A stretch of DNA of 64,000 bases from Eriocheir sinensis (GCF_024679095.1 NC_066515.1:26931387-26995386), one strand, 5' to 3'. Counted from the stretch's first letter, positions 1 to 10,335 are shown. Translations and numbers: made by a program. Notes: a model not told the origin generated them from the letters alone.

Positions 1-500
1 TTATGTAATTCAAATTGATATATAAAATTATGATATGAACTGAAGCACTGGTATTTGCTTCAACTTTGAAACTAGAAAAAAAAATCAACATATTACTTTA
101 TATTACAACCAAGAAATATTATATGCCTATTTCAACTTGCTTAGTACAGTAACTGAGTAATGTCCTTCACCAAGCCTGCCGTGCATATGGAAGTAAGTTA
201 TTGTAATATATCATGAAAAGTATGGAACTAGACAAGTGATTTTACTCAGCACTTGACGTTAAACACTCTTAAATTGTAATGTAAAAACATTAATTGGGTA
301 ACATCCTTCACCATGCCTGCCGTGCATAAGACAGTAAATTAGTAGAAAACTTGAGAGATTGATAAACTTTCTGTACACTACCATTTCTAGTAGCATCTAG
401 GATCACCACAAGAACGAGAAAACTGGCAAATTCTAACATATTAAAATCAGGATGTTTCCACAAAGCAAGGCTAAATTATATGTAACAAATTACTAGACGT
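1..500. other. AT-rich sequence without a recognisable gene
   Basis: No open frame, RNA gene or mobile-element domain is recognised here. The stretch is AT-rich and holds only the short duplicated motif listed separately. Confidence 0.6.
161..340. repeat. Short direct duplication around CCTGCCGTGCATA
   Basis: The motif TCCTTCACCA-GCCTGCCGTGCATA occurs at about 163-187 and again at about 304-328, each followed by an AGTAA-like tail. The copies are about 140 bp apart with diverged sequence between them. It may be a decayed two-unit tandem repeat. No function is apparent. Confidence 0.5.
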
Positions 501-514
501 ATTTGTTCTCCATG

Positions 515-621
515 TGCATTTCTTCTGTTCATGGTACAGAAGTCACATTACCAGAAGGGTCATTAAACTACCCCTGGAAATGCCCCAGACTCCTCCAAAA
601 GCCTTGCCATGTATGTGCTGC
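515..621 (+). repeat. R104 repeat, single decayed unit
   Basis: One diverged unit of the dispersed R104 family. Recognisable pieces are TTCATGGTACAGA, GGGTCATTAAACTACCCCTG and AAAGCCTTGCCATGTATGTG. Better copies in this window are tandem with a spacing of 102-105 bp. The open frame over this unit is incidental, because the unit length is not a constant multiple of three. Confidence 0.75.
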
Positions 622-714
622 TGGGTGCAATACAGGCTTAGTCCTCACGCAGGAGCCCAGCCAATGCGAGACTAGACTAGCCGTGCCGTGTGAGGTCAGA
701 GCGTCAAAATACAA

Positions 715-817
715 TTAACCCGGTATCAGCGACGGGCCAATTTTATGGCTTTACCGTGTAGCAGCGACGGGCCAAATTTTTGCCATGACATAAACCCCCT
801 AAAATAGATGATACATA
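715..817 (+). mobile_element. piggyBac-type MITE, left-end fragment
   Basis: The fragment starts at TTAA (715-718), followed by the left end CCCGGTATCAGCGACGGGCC, a second CAGCGACGGGCC and AAAATAGATGATACATA. The complete family member is at 16,228-16,448. The right half is missing here. There is no coding capacity. Confidence 0.75.
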
Positions 818-1019
818 GGGTCGCCTTTGGAGGGACCCAAAACTTCTCGGGTTTAACTCGTAATACTTTGCACAGTCCCAACACTTATTTTTCCTTCTCA
901 TGTATTACCTATAGATAACATAGGAGAGGGAGGGAGTCCAACACCCAAACAGACTATTTGAAATGATTATACTGAAGTCGTTTGATCCTAATTCTGTCCT
1001 TTCATGGTTTTTTCATTAT

Positions 1020-1395
1020 TTCCAGGGGTAGATTTGTGACCTTGATGGTAGTTTGATCCTTCCTCTGTATCATGAACCTAAAAACACAGATTTGCCAAGG
1101 TTTTCGTAGGAGTTTTGAACATTTCCAGGAGCATTTTGTGGCCCTGGTGGTAGTGTGACCCTTCCTCTGTACCATGAACCTATAGAAACACACATTTGTC
1201 AAGGATTTCCTAGGAGTTGTGGGCATTTCCAGGGGTAGTTTTGTGGCCCTGGTGGTAGTGTGACCCTTCCTCTGTACCATGACCCTGAAGAAACACACAT
1301 CTGGCAAGGCCTTCCTAGGAATTGTGGGCATTTCCAGGGGTAGTTTTATAACCCTGGTGCTGGCCTAACCCTTCTTCAGTTGCATGAACCCCACA
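1020..1395 (-). repeat. R104 tandem array, about 3.5 units
   Basis: The diagnostic block CCTTCCTCTGTACCATGAAC recurs near 1060, 1163 and 1268, giving spacings of about 102 and 105 bp, with a decayed fourth unit. Between blocks are TTTCCAGGGGTAG, GGCCCTGGTGGTAGTGTGAC and ACACATTTGTCAAGG. Orientation is opposite to the 10.5-kb and 19.7-kb arrays. The minus-strand frame through the array is an artefact. Confidence 0.85.
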
Positions 1396-1470
1396 AGACA
1401 CTCATTGCAACCCAACTGATCCCCTCTTTAGCCCTTAGAAATAGCTGATGTAAGAAGCAAAACTGTCTTA
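1381..1470 (-). repeat. R104 tail segment, copy 1
   Basis: A non-tandem segment at the end of the R104 array, containing AGACACTCATTGCAACCC, CCTCTTTAGCCC and AGAAATAGCTGATGTAAGAAGC. Related tails occur at 1,920-2,010, near 16,780, near 19,690 (inverted), near 24,480 and 24,700, and near 54,540 and 54,770. It appears to be a fixed partner of R104 units. Confidence 0.65.
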
Positions 1471-1919
1471 CTATACTGGCCAAAGACATGCCCAAGTTGG
1501 TGGCAATGCAGACCCCACAAGACCGCCACAAAGTCATCATTATCCTTGACGGTGAAGGCCTCAGTCATCGTCAACAGCACAGCCGACTGGTGTGTCTGTC
1601 TCTAACGTATGAATGGGTCTGCAGACAACATGTGGTCACAGGCTCCACTAGTGACAGGCCTCAAAGCCTTGCAGCAGATTTTTAACAGTGTAATCACAGC
1701 ATTACTAAATAGATACCTATCATCCTCATATATCGTATAGCTATGGTGCAGTATGTGCTTTACGTATTAATTTTGGCAGATATTATAATTCTGTATAATT
1801 TTACCGGTAATTATGCTTCTATACCACCACCTAGAGTTATCATTGACTCAATTAAATAAGGATGAGGTCAGCCCCAGCATTTAAACTGCCTGAGAATGGT
1901 TCATGTTACAATACAAAAC

Positions 1920-2010
1920 ATGAAGAAACACTCATTAGAACCCGATTGCCTCCTCTTTGACCTTCAGAAATACAGAACATAGTTGACGTGAGAAGCAAAA
2001 GTGTCTTATT
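1920..2010 (-). repeat. R104 tail segment, copy 2 (without tandem units)
   Basis: This segment holds GAAACACTCATTAGAACCCG, CCTCTTTGACCTTCAGAAAT and GACGTGAGAAGCAAAAGTGT, which match the tail at 1,381-1,470. No R104 tandem units flank this copy, so the tail can exist on its own. Confidence 0.6.
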
Positions 2011-2238
2011 ATACCAATCCCAGGATATAGTTAATATTGTGTCATCAAAACCCAGATTAAATTCAAACCTCTCCTGCGTCCATCCCACTCTGATTGGGCT
2101 CATGTTAACGCCTCCCTGCACTGTGACGCCTTGTTTAAGAGGCCCCCGAGCCAAGAAGGACGGAACAGAGAGGGAGAAAGCTGTTGCTGAGAGTGAGAAA
2201 ATATAAGAAAGATTTTAATGGAAGCGGCCAAGATAGAT

Positions 2239-2242
<4 letters not shown>

Positions 2243-2312
<70 letters not shown>
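2243..2312. repeat. (GA)n microsatellite
   Basis: A perfect GA dinucleotide run of about 70 bp. It creates spurious Ser-Leu frames on the minus strand. Confidence 0.98.
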
Positions 2313-2315
<3 letters not shown>

Positions 2316-2546
2316 ACCTCCACTAAAAATGATCCACAAAGTCTAAATGGATGTATATAATCCCCCCTTTGCGCCCATGGACCCCCCTAACGAAACAGAC
2401 CAGCTATAGTGTAAGCTATCTAATGGGGGCCTTCTCCCCCTCAACAACTTGACAAAACTACAAAAAAACATCACACTTTCCCTCCTTATTATAAAAATTC
2501 CTTGACTGCTCGTTAACCATTTTAGAAAAAATAAATCAACACTCAC

Positions 2547-2615
2547 CAATGGGCTCCTCCTGTGTTCCTCGTCTTCTTCCCAGTCCTCCTCCTCCTCTTC
2601 TTCGTTTGGTAGTGT
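2547..2615 (-). CDS. Candidate acidic exon A (minus strand)
   Basis: On the minus strand the segment is preceded by a TTGATTTGCAG acceptor and followed by the donor GTGAGTGTTG. It is 69 bp (23 codons), phase 0 at both ends. The open frame starts T-L-P-N, then six Glu, D-W-E-E-D-E-E, and ends H-R-R-S-P-L. Two other segments (6,163-6,214 and 11,285-11,357) share both flanks, so the whole exon-plus-junction unit has been duplicated. It could be an optional exon of a minus-strand gene or only a repeat with splice-like ends. The protein family is not recognised. Confidence 0.4.
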
Positions 2616-2654
2616 CTGCAAATCAAGTTCGGTGTCAATTAACTGTGTAAATGT

Positions 2655-3150
2655 GGTGTGCAGGGCGCTGCATCCACTAACACAGACGCAGTAACGTCAA
2701 CTGACCCAGTACATCCATCACAAATAAACAAGGAAGACGAAAGCGACGTAGAACGTTAGAATACATCCAACTTTAAGAACAATTTGAAGAACACAGCACA
2801 GCGAGGCGACAGTGAGAAGAACAAATCATTATCAAAACACACAGGAAGCAAAAAGGGGCGTCTCGGGCCACCATACAGCCGGCGCTCTGCCGGCTTCCTG
2901 AAACCGCCCACTTCACCCAACGACAGCACCACGCTAAAGACTATAAGGACGAGAATCATGTAAACGGAAGTCATGTAAAATAACACTACTCATGAATATT
3001 CACTCTTATGTGCTATAACCATAGAGGATGTAACAATATCATAGGGAAAGGAGTGCACCCTCAGTGCAGGAGCCTTGTGTACCCAGTCAATAGGTATGAC
3101 GTAGTGATGACGTATAGTGACGTAGGCAATCGCCCAGATCAGGGGTTCCT
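2655..3150. repeat. R2 dispersed repeat, copy 1
   Basis: About 490 bp similar along its length to 42,205-42,675. Shared landmarks include AACACAGACGCAGTAAC, ACAATTTGAAGAACACAGC, AAAAAGGGGCGTCTC, CCCACTTCACCCAACGACAG, CTACTCATGAATATTCACTC and GACGTATAGTGACGTAGGCAA. Similarity ends near GGTTCC, where the other copy runs into an LTR. No coding potential is recognised. In both places, a charged exon-like segment lies just below R2 in coordinate, which is downstream on the minus strand. Confidence 0.85.
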
Positions 3151-4090
3151 CGAGTACTGGGCAGAACTAGAAATATTTCTGACCGACACTCACGTGTCCT
3201 CTAAATTTTAGACACAATATGTGTCGTGTTCATCTACGCTGTCGTGAGTAGAAAGTGAAGTGTTGTACCGTAAAGGAAAGCGCACTAGTGTCCATTGTGT
3301 ATAGTGGTATTGTTTAGATTATAAGAGTATATATCTTCAGTGTATGTGTAATAAGAAATATTTAGGATTGCAACTAGTATTGAAGTAGGACGTTACTTGT
3401 CCCTTAACAGGCAGTGTGCGAGGCCTGACGACCCGCTGGGTCTGATTGAAGTGTATTCTGTATTTTATATTATTTTGTTATTCAAAGTGTTAAAATAAGT
3501 TAAAATTAAATATAAAAAGCGACAACGTTTCATCACCCCAACTACGAGCTCCTTCAAATACTCTTGAAGTACCAGAATATTAAGTCAGTTGTCGCTACGA
3601 CGAATCAGTCTTAAACCTCCTTGAGAGCCCGGTAGCGTACTACAACATAAACATTAACATACTTTTTGTTTACAGTAAACAGTTCAAGAAAAAAAAGAAC
3701 CAATAATGAAAAAAGCCTGTCACTCCAAAAAAATATCATTATAAATTGTGCGCAACAACTTCAGCGTGCGATGGTGTACCCAGTGCAGTCCAGCCCAGTA
3801 TCACAAGTCTACAACAAAATGACCTGACCTGTCTCCCAAAATCTAGTCCTGATTTGAGTATGTAATGACCTAGCCACCATAGTAACCTGTCCCAAACATT
3901 CATAACAGCTTTTCAAACGAGCAGAGTGCGTCGTCATTACGTTCAAGGCTTTATTCAGAAGGTAATTCCTGGTACAGTGAGCAGTATAATCTGACTTACA
4001 GTGGACTACTCTGGGGATAGAAAGCAAAGATCCGCACTCGTGGCTTACCCGAACAGGTCCCAACGTTACGTACCACATACCCGTAACCCA
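3151..4090. other. Unassigned AT-rich stretch
   Basis: No protein similarity or RNA gene is recognised. Its AT-rich end near 3,480-3,530 and abrupt junctions would suit old transposon sequence, but no termini could be defined. Confidence 0.4.
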
Positions 4091-4104
4091 GGGGCGGATA
4101 TGGG

Positions 4105-5477
4105 GTGACCTCATTCCTCACATGCAAGCAGAAAGTGAATTTTAGTGCAGGCCACTATCATCAGGAAATAAGGGAAGACTTCCTTGTCTTTGTGCACGCC
4201 CAAGACCTCACCTGTAAAGGTTTGGCCTGGTTCCTTTTGCGCGCTGTTGAAGACCTCGGATTGGACATGCCCAAGTGCAGGGAACTTGGTTTCGATGGAG
4301 CAAGTGCCATGATGGGAAAATTCAAAGGGTGTGCCGCAGTACTCATGAAGAAGTACACCCTGGCCAAGCCAATCCACTGCTCTGACCACCGGCAGAATCT
4401 AGTACTGACGAAGCCGTGTGACGTCAAGGAAGTGAAGATCGCTCTTCAAACACTGACCGAGGTGTGCAACTTCATTCATTCTTCAAATATGCACTGTCTC
4501 CGCTTCACAGAGGTTGTCAAGCTTACCTCGGCCAAGCGCGAAGAGCTTGTTCCCTGTGCCCCACCAGGTGGATTGAGAGGCATGACGCAGTGCTGGTTTT
4601 GTTGAATTTCTGCCTGTCATTGATGTTTTTCTCAAGGAAGAACTTGACGCCACCGCTGGGCTCCTTCTCATCGCCATACATGTTCCCCGCTTTCTCGTTG
4701 GACTGGTTGTAGTGGAGTGTACATTGGCGCATACTCTCAAGCCAAGCCGAACTCTTCAGAGAAAAGATGGCGACCTGGTGTCAGCCTATGCCCGATTCGT
4801 GGCATCGAGACCATTTTTGGCAAGTTCAGAGCAGATGTGGAGAATCATTTCCACGATGTGTTCATGAAAGCGGAAGAGCTTTTGGTAGAGGTGGGGTCAT
4901 CGCATGACACCATCCCTGTGCCACGACTCTGTGGACGACAGACCCAGCGATCAAATGTTCCGTGCGAGAATGCTGAGGAGTGCTACCGCCGGGCGGTGTA
5001 CATTCCATTCGTGGACCACGTCTTGGCTGAGTTGAAGAGTCGGTTCGGCGACTACACAGTGCCTGTCGCACTTCGATCAGCTCAAGCAACTCCTCAATGG
5101 CCTCGAAACGGATGTTGCAGCTGTGCTTCAAGCGGAGAAGCTCTACGAGCTCGACATGGAATCCCTGACACTCGTGAAGGCACTGGGCATTATCTGTTTT
5201 GGTCTTCCAAACTATCAAAGAAGCCCAGGCACACGCCAGCACCAGCGTGTTCCCCAATCTCGCCATTCTCTTGAAAACTCTGTTGACGCTTCCAGTCTCC
5301 AACGAGAGGTCTTTCTCAGCATTGAAAAGGCTTAAAACCTATTTGAGGAGTACCGTTGGCCAAGAGCGCCTGAACGGACTTGCCCTCCTCTATGTCCACT
5401 ATGATATCCCCCCCATTTCAGTCAAGAGAGTGATAAGCAAATTCGGCGAAAAAAAACGCCAACTACTCTTTGCTTAG
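4105..5477 (+). pseudogene. hAT-superfamily transposase remnant
   Basis: Three frames together give recognisable hAT transposase sequence. The first part (4,105 to about 4,530) has I-R-E-D-F-L-V-F-V, a GFDGASAMMG block and an HCSDHRQNLVL block, typical of the RNase-H-like core in ZMYM/ZBED-type hAT proteins. The next frame carries CPTRWIERHDAVLVLL (about 4,550-4,605). A later frame has F-H-D-V-F-M-K-A-E-E and I-P-F-V-D-H-V. The end (5,290-5,400) is the C-terminal dimerisation motif NERSFSALKRLKTYLRS. At least three frameshifts separate these parts, and the N-terminal zinc finger is missing. It is inactive; no terminal inverted repeats were located. Confidence 0.85.
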
Positions 5478-5803
5478 TGAGGCACTTGTTGAATACTTGG
5501 GAATTTATTGTAAATATATTTCTGTACCGTCCTGAAACCCTCACTTAAGGGTAAGGTCAGGATAAGTTAAGGTAAGGTTAGGATATTAAGGTAAGGTCAG
5601 GATAGGTCAGATTCAGGTTACCTTGGAGTGAATTACGTTTAGGGGATTATTTTAAGGCAAGTTTAGGGTAATTCAACTGTAGTTTTAGGTAAGATGGGAG
5701 TGAATTACATTAGTTTAGGGTCATTCAAGACAGAGTAAGGTTACTTTAGGGTGAATTAGTAAATTCAGGCTGCTTATGACAGACTTTCGGCACTTAGGGA
5801 TCC
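5478..5803. other. Unassigned, AGGTAAGGT-rich
   Basis: Short degenerate repeats of AAGGTAAGGTCAGGATA and TTAGGGT type follow the hAT remnant. They are not regular enough to be a telomeric TTAGG array. No gene is seen. Confidence 0.5.
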
Positions 5804-5917
5804 TTTGTTTTGATCGTTACCAATGGCGCCGATCGATGCTATAGTTTTCCATGTGAAACTGGCCTATGGGGTGGTGGCGGCTGCAGAGGAAGCGAGAGGG
5901 GTTGAGAGTGTGTGGCT
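5804..5917 (+). mobile_element. Half copy of the hairpin MITE
   Basis: Matches the left half of the hairpin MITE at 6,746-7,002 from TTTGTTTTGATCGTTACC through GGCGCCGATCGA, GAAACTGGCCTATGGGGT and GGCGGCTGCAGAGGAAGC. The outer terminal repeat and the right half are missing, so this is a truncated copy. Confidence 0.8.
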
Positions 5918-6162
5918 AATATATTGCTCCACATAATTAATGGAAGCTGAGATTCCGGTGATGTGGACTCCAGCAGCCATTATACCTCCATGGGAGGAAC
6001 CAACAGACGGAGAGAAGAAACAACTGTGGAAAGGAGAGGAGGAAGAGGAAGGGGATCAGAGAATGAAGGGAGGATTAGGCAGAGAACAGATGTAATTAAG
6101 AGGAGGTAGTATAACGATAAAGGGAGGAGGAGAAACAGGAAAGAATTATTATTGACACTCAC

Positions 6163-6214
6163 CAACTGATTCCTCTGTATCCTCTTCCTCCTCCTCTTCT
6201 TCTTCTGGCAGTAT
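6163..6214 (-). CDS. Candidate acidic exon B (minus strand)
   Basis: A 52-bp minus-strand segment between the acceptor TTGATCTGCAG and donor GTGAGTGTCAAT. Translated in phase 0 it reads I-L-P followed by eight Glu, then D-T-E-E-S-V plus one extra base. Both flanks match those of exon A at 2,547-2,615. The 52-bp length would change the downstream frame relative to exon A, so the two could not be exchanged freely. Its biological status is unproven. Confidence 0.38.
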
Positions 6215-6302
6215 CTGCAGATCAAGTGAGGGATTAATAGGCTGTATAAACATTAACATGCTTTTGGAAATAATAAATTCTCTTCACTGTCTAAATTCAA
6301 CA

Positions 6303-6740
6303 CAACAATAGTTCGCATGCATAAAGTTCATACACAATTGTTTGTAAGCAAATGTTTGTAAGGGATAAAGTTCGTCTGAAAAAAGTACGTACGCTGAAGT
6401 TCGTATGGTATAAAGTATGTATGTAAATTATTCGTAACGACAAAAGTTCGTATGGAAAAGTTTTGTATGAAATTGTTCGTAAGCAAAAAGTTTGTACGCA
6501 AATTTGCATCAGGGATTAAGTTCATCTGACAAAAATACTTAAGTAAAAGTTCGTTCGCTAAAGTTCGTATGCAGATATTCGTATGGTATAAAGTACGTAT
6601 GTAAAATATTCGTAACGACAAAAGTTAGTATAGAAAAAAAAATCATGTGCAATTATCCGTACGCAAATGTTCGTCAGGGATAAAATTCTTGTGTGTAAAG
6701 TAGTACGGACGGAAAAAGTTTGTGAGCATGTTTGTATGGC
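6303..6740 (+). repeat. Foldback-like left arm with GTTCGTATG sub-repeats
   Basis: A run of degenerate 15-25-bp units built on AAAGTTCGTATG, AAATGTTCGTACGC and CAGGGATAAAGTTCGT. The region 7,395-7,745 carries the same units in reverse complement, for example TACGAACTTTATC and GCGTACGAACATTTGC. Two long inverted arms made of short sub-repeats are the hallmark of foldback-type elements. No coding sequence is seen. Confidence 0.6.
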
Positions 6741-6745
6741 AATAA

Positions 6746-7002
6746 GGGCCGCTTTCACAGTCGTTTTGTTTGTTTTGATCGTTACCTACGGCGCCGATCG
6801 ACGCTATAGTTTTCCATGTGAAACTGGCCTATGGGGTAGTGGCGGCTGCAGAGGAAGCAAGGTGTTGAGAGTGTGTGGTAAGGTGCGGGGCTGGGCTAAC
6901 CCCGCAGCCGCCACTTCCCCATCGGCCAGTTTTGAGTGGAAATTCTAAAGCGGCGATCATTGGTAACGATCAAAACAAACAAAACGACTGTGAAAGCGGC
7001 CC
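6746..7002. mobile_element. 257-bp hairpin MITE with perfect 41-bp terminal inverted repeats
   Basis: The left end GGGCCGCTTTCACAGTCGTT continues through TTGTTTGTTTTGATCGTTACC. The exact reverse complement closes the element at 6,962-7,002. The inner arms also pair imperfectly (GAAACTGGCCTATGGGG with CCCCATCGGCCAGTTTTGAG), so almost the whole element can fold into one hairpin. A half copy is at 5,804-5,917. The target duplication is unclear, so the superfamily is not assigned. Confidence 0.88.
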
Positions 7003-7326
7003 TGAGTTGCTATGGATACTTGTGACACGAAGCTTTTCTATACGAATTTTTGTCCGAAACCCATGAAAAATGGGGGTGTCGCTAAGAGCCGACCCTGCTG
7101 ACAACCACCATCACCTCCGCTACCAACAACCAACATCATAACTTTGCACTCTGCCGCCACCGCCCTCATTAACGCAAAATAATACACACTGACAAGATGA
7201 GCCACTGCCTCCAGGAATTATTTCAAGACTAAAGATCTTGTCGCCCAGTACCTTAAAAAGTTTCTTACTGGACCAGTTTTTCACCACGGGGAGACCTTTT
7301 GGTCCCCCAGTTATGTTAAAAAAATG

Positions 7327-7368
7327 CACACACACACACACACACATTTCTCTCTCTCTCTCTCTCTG
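7327..7368. repeat. (CA)n-(TC)n compound microsatellite
   Basis: About 11 CA repeats (7,327-7,348) followed by about 9 TC repeats. This is a simple sequence repeat. Confidence 0.95.
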
Positions 7369-7394
7369 TACAAACTATTTCCATGCGTACTTTG

Positions 7395-7745
7395 GTCCTA
7401 GAATCAAACGAACTTTACCATACGAATTATTGCCATACAAAGTTTTTTTCTATTCCATACGAACTTTATCTCTGACGGATATTTGCGTACGAACAGTTGC
7501 GTACGAACATTTGCATACGAACGTTTTCCATACAAACTTTTACGTGTACGAACGTCTTTCTACCGAACATTTGCACGACGAACATTTAAGCTTACGATTT
7601 TTTTCCTTTACGATTTTTTCCCATTACGAACTTTTGACATGACGAACTTTATACTCTACGTACTTATGGCAAACGAACTTTATCCTTCGAATTATTGCCA
7701 GATGAAGTTTTTCTATACGAACTTTTGTCCGGAACCCGTGTCAGA
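7395..7745 (-). repeat. Foldback-like right arm
   Basis: Reverse-complement partner of 6,303-6,740, with CATACGAACTTTATC, CTGACGGATATTTGCGTACG and CATTTGCATACGAACG. Its outer end TTTTCTATACGAACTTTTGTCCGGAACCC repeats a sequence also at 7,034-7,062 in the same orientation, which implies internal rearrangement between the arms. Confidence 0.6.
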
Positions 7746-7889
7746 CACAGGAGTAATGCTTCCCTTTTTTGGGGAGGCATAACAGCTCAAGTATTAATGG
7801 TGACAGCTACTGAAGGGAAGATAGATAGATGGATAAAGGATGACAGATAAATATAAATAGATAGCTTTTTTGGGTGTTTGCAGGGGTCA

Positions 7890-8012
7890 CTGTCCCTTTG
7901 TGGAACAGAGGAAGGGTCACACCACCACCAGGCTCATAAGATTTAGCTTCACGGCACGGAGGAAGGGTCACACTACCACCTGGGTCATAAAACTACCCCT
8001 GAAAATGCCCTA
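7890..8012 (+). repeat. R104 repeat, two partial units
   Basis: GAACAGAGGAAGGGTCACACCACCACCAGG and a second block with GGAGGAAGGGTCACACTACC and ATAAAACTACCCCTGAAAATGCCC. The first unit lacks its middle. This is a degenerate member of R104. Confidence 0.75.
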
Positions 8013-8320
8013 AACTCAAAGGAACACAAAGAAACACAAAGGAAGAACAAACAACAGCAGACCTGCTGGTCCTTACGAGGCTGTTTGTGACAAGCTACAC
8101 TAACTATCTAATCAAAGGTGGAAGATGAAGGACAGCAAAGGCGAAGGCTCCCCACCCCATCCCTCCAGCCAAAGCTGGCAGGAAAGGAAAGAGAACCATG
8201 CAGCATGGAAAAACTGCATGGAAATTATGTAGGAAAGAGGAAAGAACTACCATTACTGCTACCACAAACCGGGCAATAAAAGCGGACAAAGACACCAGTA
8301 TTTGAAAGAACTTAACGTTA

Positions 8321-9722
8321 TTACGACAATGAGTAATATCTTAGTTGCTGGTTGGATTCAAAATACTTGTCTAATCTATTCTTGAAGGCCGTAACTGTTG
8401 TACTATCAACGGCATCACAGGGAAGAGAGTTCCAAACATTAACAACTCGATTGAAGAAGAAGTGTTTAGCTTCATGCGTCGAGAATCTTTTACCACTTAT
8501 CTTCAAATTGTGATTTCTTCTTGTTCTATTTGATCGATCAATTGTGAAGTAATCTTCCGCATTAATATCACTGAATCCTTTAAACATTTTAAACACTTCT
8601 ATTAGATCGCCTCGCATTCTTCGTTTTGATAGGCTGAATAAATTTACTTCTTTAAGCCTTTGTTCATATGACAAATTTCTCAACCTAGGAATCATCTTTG
8701 TTACTCTTCGTTGGACCCGTTCCAGCTTTACTATGTCTTTTCTGTAGTAGGGAGACCAAAACTGTACACAGTACTCTAGACGGGGTCGAACCAACGAATT
8801 ATATAGTTTTAATATTACTTTTTCCGATTTATTATTAAAGACTCGTCCGATGAAGCCAACCAATTTGTTTGCAGTTTTAGCTACCTCTGAACAATGCTGA
8901 CCGGGCTTTAAATCGCTTGATATAGTGATTCCAAGATCCTTTTCTTTACTTACTGCAGAAAGTTGTTGGCCATTCATTACGTACCGAACGCGATTGTTAT
9001 TTTTTCCGATGTGCAACACTTTACATTTGTCAACGTTAAATTTCATTTGCCATTGACTGGCCCAACGTGCAAGTCGATCTCAATCTGATTGTAAAGCTTC
9101 TTCGTCGAGTGTCGCAGTTACTTTACTAGCAATTTTTGTGTCATCAGCAAATTTTGATACTTTGCAAGTGAGCCCATCATCGATATCATTAACATAAATT
9201 AAGCAGAGCATGGGGCCAAGCACTGATCCTTGAGGTATGCCGCTTCTGACGTCGAGCCAGTTAGATGTAACACCATTTAGAACTACTCTCTGTTTCCGCT
9301 CAGAGAGCCAGTCCACAAGCCAATTGTGAATGTTACCCGAGATACCGTGCGCCAATAGTTTGCTGAGCAATCGTTGGTGGGGGACCTTATCAAATGCCTT
9401 TTGAAAATCCAGATATATGATATCTACTGATCTGCTTTCATCGAACACCTCAAAAATATAATGAAAAAAATCAAGTAAGTTAGTTAAACACGAACGTTTA
9501 CTACGGAAGCCATGTTGCGAATTATTTATCATATTATTTTCTTCGAAAAATTTCACCATATTGTCGCGAATGATAGTCTCCATTAACTTACAAACAATCG
9601 ATGTCAGGCTAATTGGTCGATAGTTTCCTGGATGAGACTTGTCCCCCTTTTTGAAAATTGGTGTGACATTTGCAAGTTTCCAATCTGACGGAACTTTTCC
9701 AGCTGTTAAAGATTTATTGAAT
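8321..9722 (-). pseudogene. CR1-type LINE, 5'-truncated reverse transcriptase
   Basis: Read on the minus strand, one frame covers the reverse-transcriptase domain and C-terminus. It starts near F-K-K-G-D and YRPISLTS, then has HGFRSKRSC, motif A as YLDFQKAFDKVPH, motif B as SGIPQGSVLGP and the catalytic FADDT box. After an in-frame TGA at 9,080-9,082 the same frame resumes with DLGITISSDLKPG, RPRLEYCVQFWSPYY, LERVQRRVTKMIP and a C-terminus ending Y-Y-S-L-S. The endonuclease and ORF1 are missing, as usual for 5'-truncated LINE copies. The upstream edge is the purine-rich repeat at 9,723. Apart from the single stop the frame is intact, so insertion was fairly recent. Confidence 0.9.
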
Positions 9723-10318
9723 ATGATGGAATAGATGGGAATGGAATGGAATGGAAGGGAAGAGAAGGGACAGGAAGGGATGGGAATGGAAGGGAAGGGA
9801 AGGGATGGGAATGGAAGGGATGGGAAGGGAAAGGATTGGATGGGATGGGATGAGAAGGTAAGGGATGGGAAGGGAAGGGAAGGGATGGGAAGGGAAGAGA
9901 AGGATGGGAAGGGAAGAGAAGGGATGGGAAGGGAAGAGAAGGGATGGGAAGGGAAGGGTAGGGAAGGAATGGGAAGGAAAAGGAAGGGATGGAAAGGGAA
10001 GGGTTGGGAAAGGAAGGGAAAGGAAGGGAAAGGATTGGATGGGATGGGATGAGAAGGTAAGGGCTGGTCAGGGAAGGGAAGGGATGGGAAGGGATGAGAA
10101 GGATGGGAAGGGAAGAGAAGGGATGGGAAGGGAAGAGAAGGGATGGGATGGGAAGGGAAGAGAGGGTTAGGGAAGGGGAGGGGAGGGAAGGGAAGGGAAG
10201 GGAAGGGAAGTTAAGGGAAGAGAAAGGTTAGGAAGGGGAAGGGATGGAAGGGGAAGAGAAGGGATAGGAAGGGAAGGGATGGAAAGGAAGGCATGGGAAG
10301 GGATGGGATGGGAAGAAA
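9723..10318. repeat. Purine-strand (GGGAA/GGGAT)n low-complexity block
   Basis: About 600 bp in which the plus strand is nearly all purines plus occasional T, built of GGGAAGGGAT, GGGAAGAGAA and GGAAAGG units. A shorter pyrimidine counterpart is at 20,278-20,412. Open frames rich in Gly, Lys, Arg, Glu and Met over it are compositional artefacts. Confidence 0.95.
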
Positions 10319-10335
10319 TGGAGTATGATATTCCC

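Noticed and set aside
1488..1685. 65-residue plus-strand frame
   Set aside because: No family resemblance, no splice or promoter signal, and length is within chance expectation.
2343..2621. 92-residue minus-strand frame over the acidic segment
   Set aside because: Only the part between acceptor and donor (2,547-2,615) is a candidate exon. The rest runs through intron-like sequence after a donor.
5480..5760. Possible telomere-like TTAGG repeats
   Set aside because: Only scattered GGTTAGG and TTTAGGG motifs, with no regular pentamer array.
9735..10170. Gly-Lys-Glu-rich frames
   Set aside because: Translations of the purine-strand low-complexity block.
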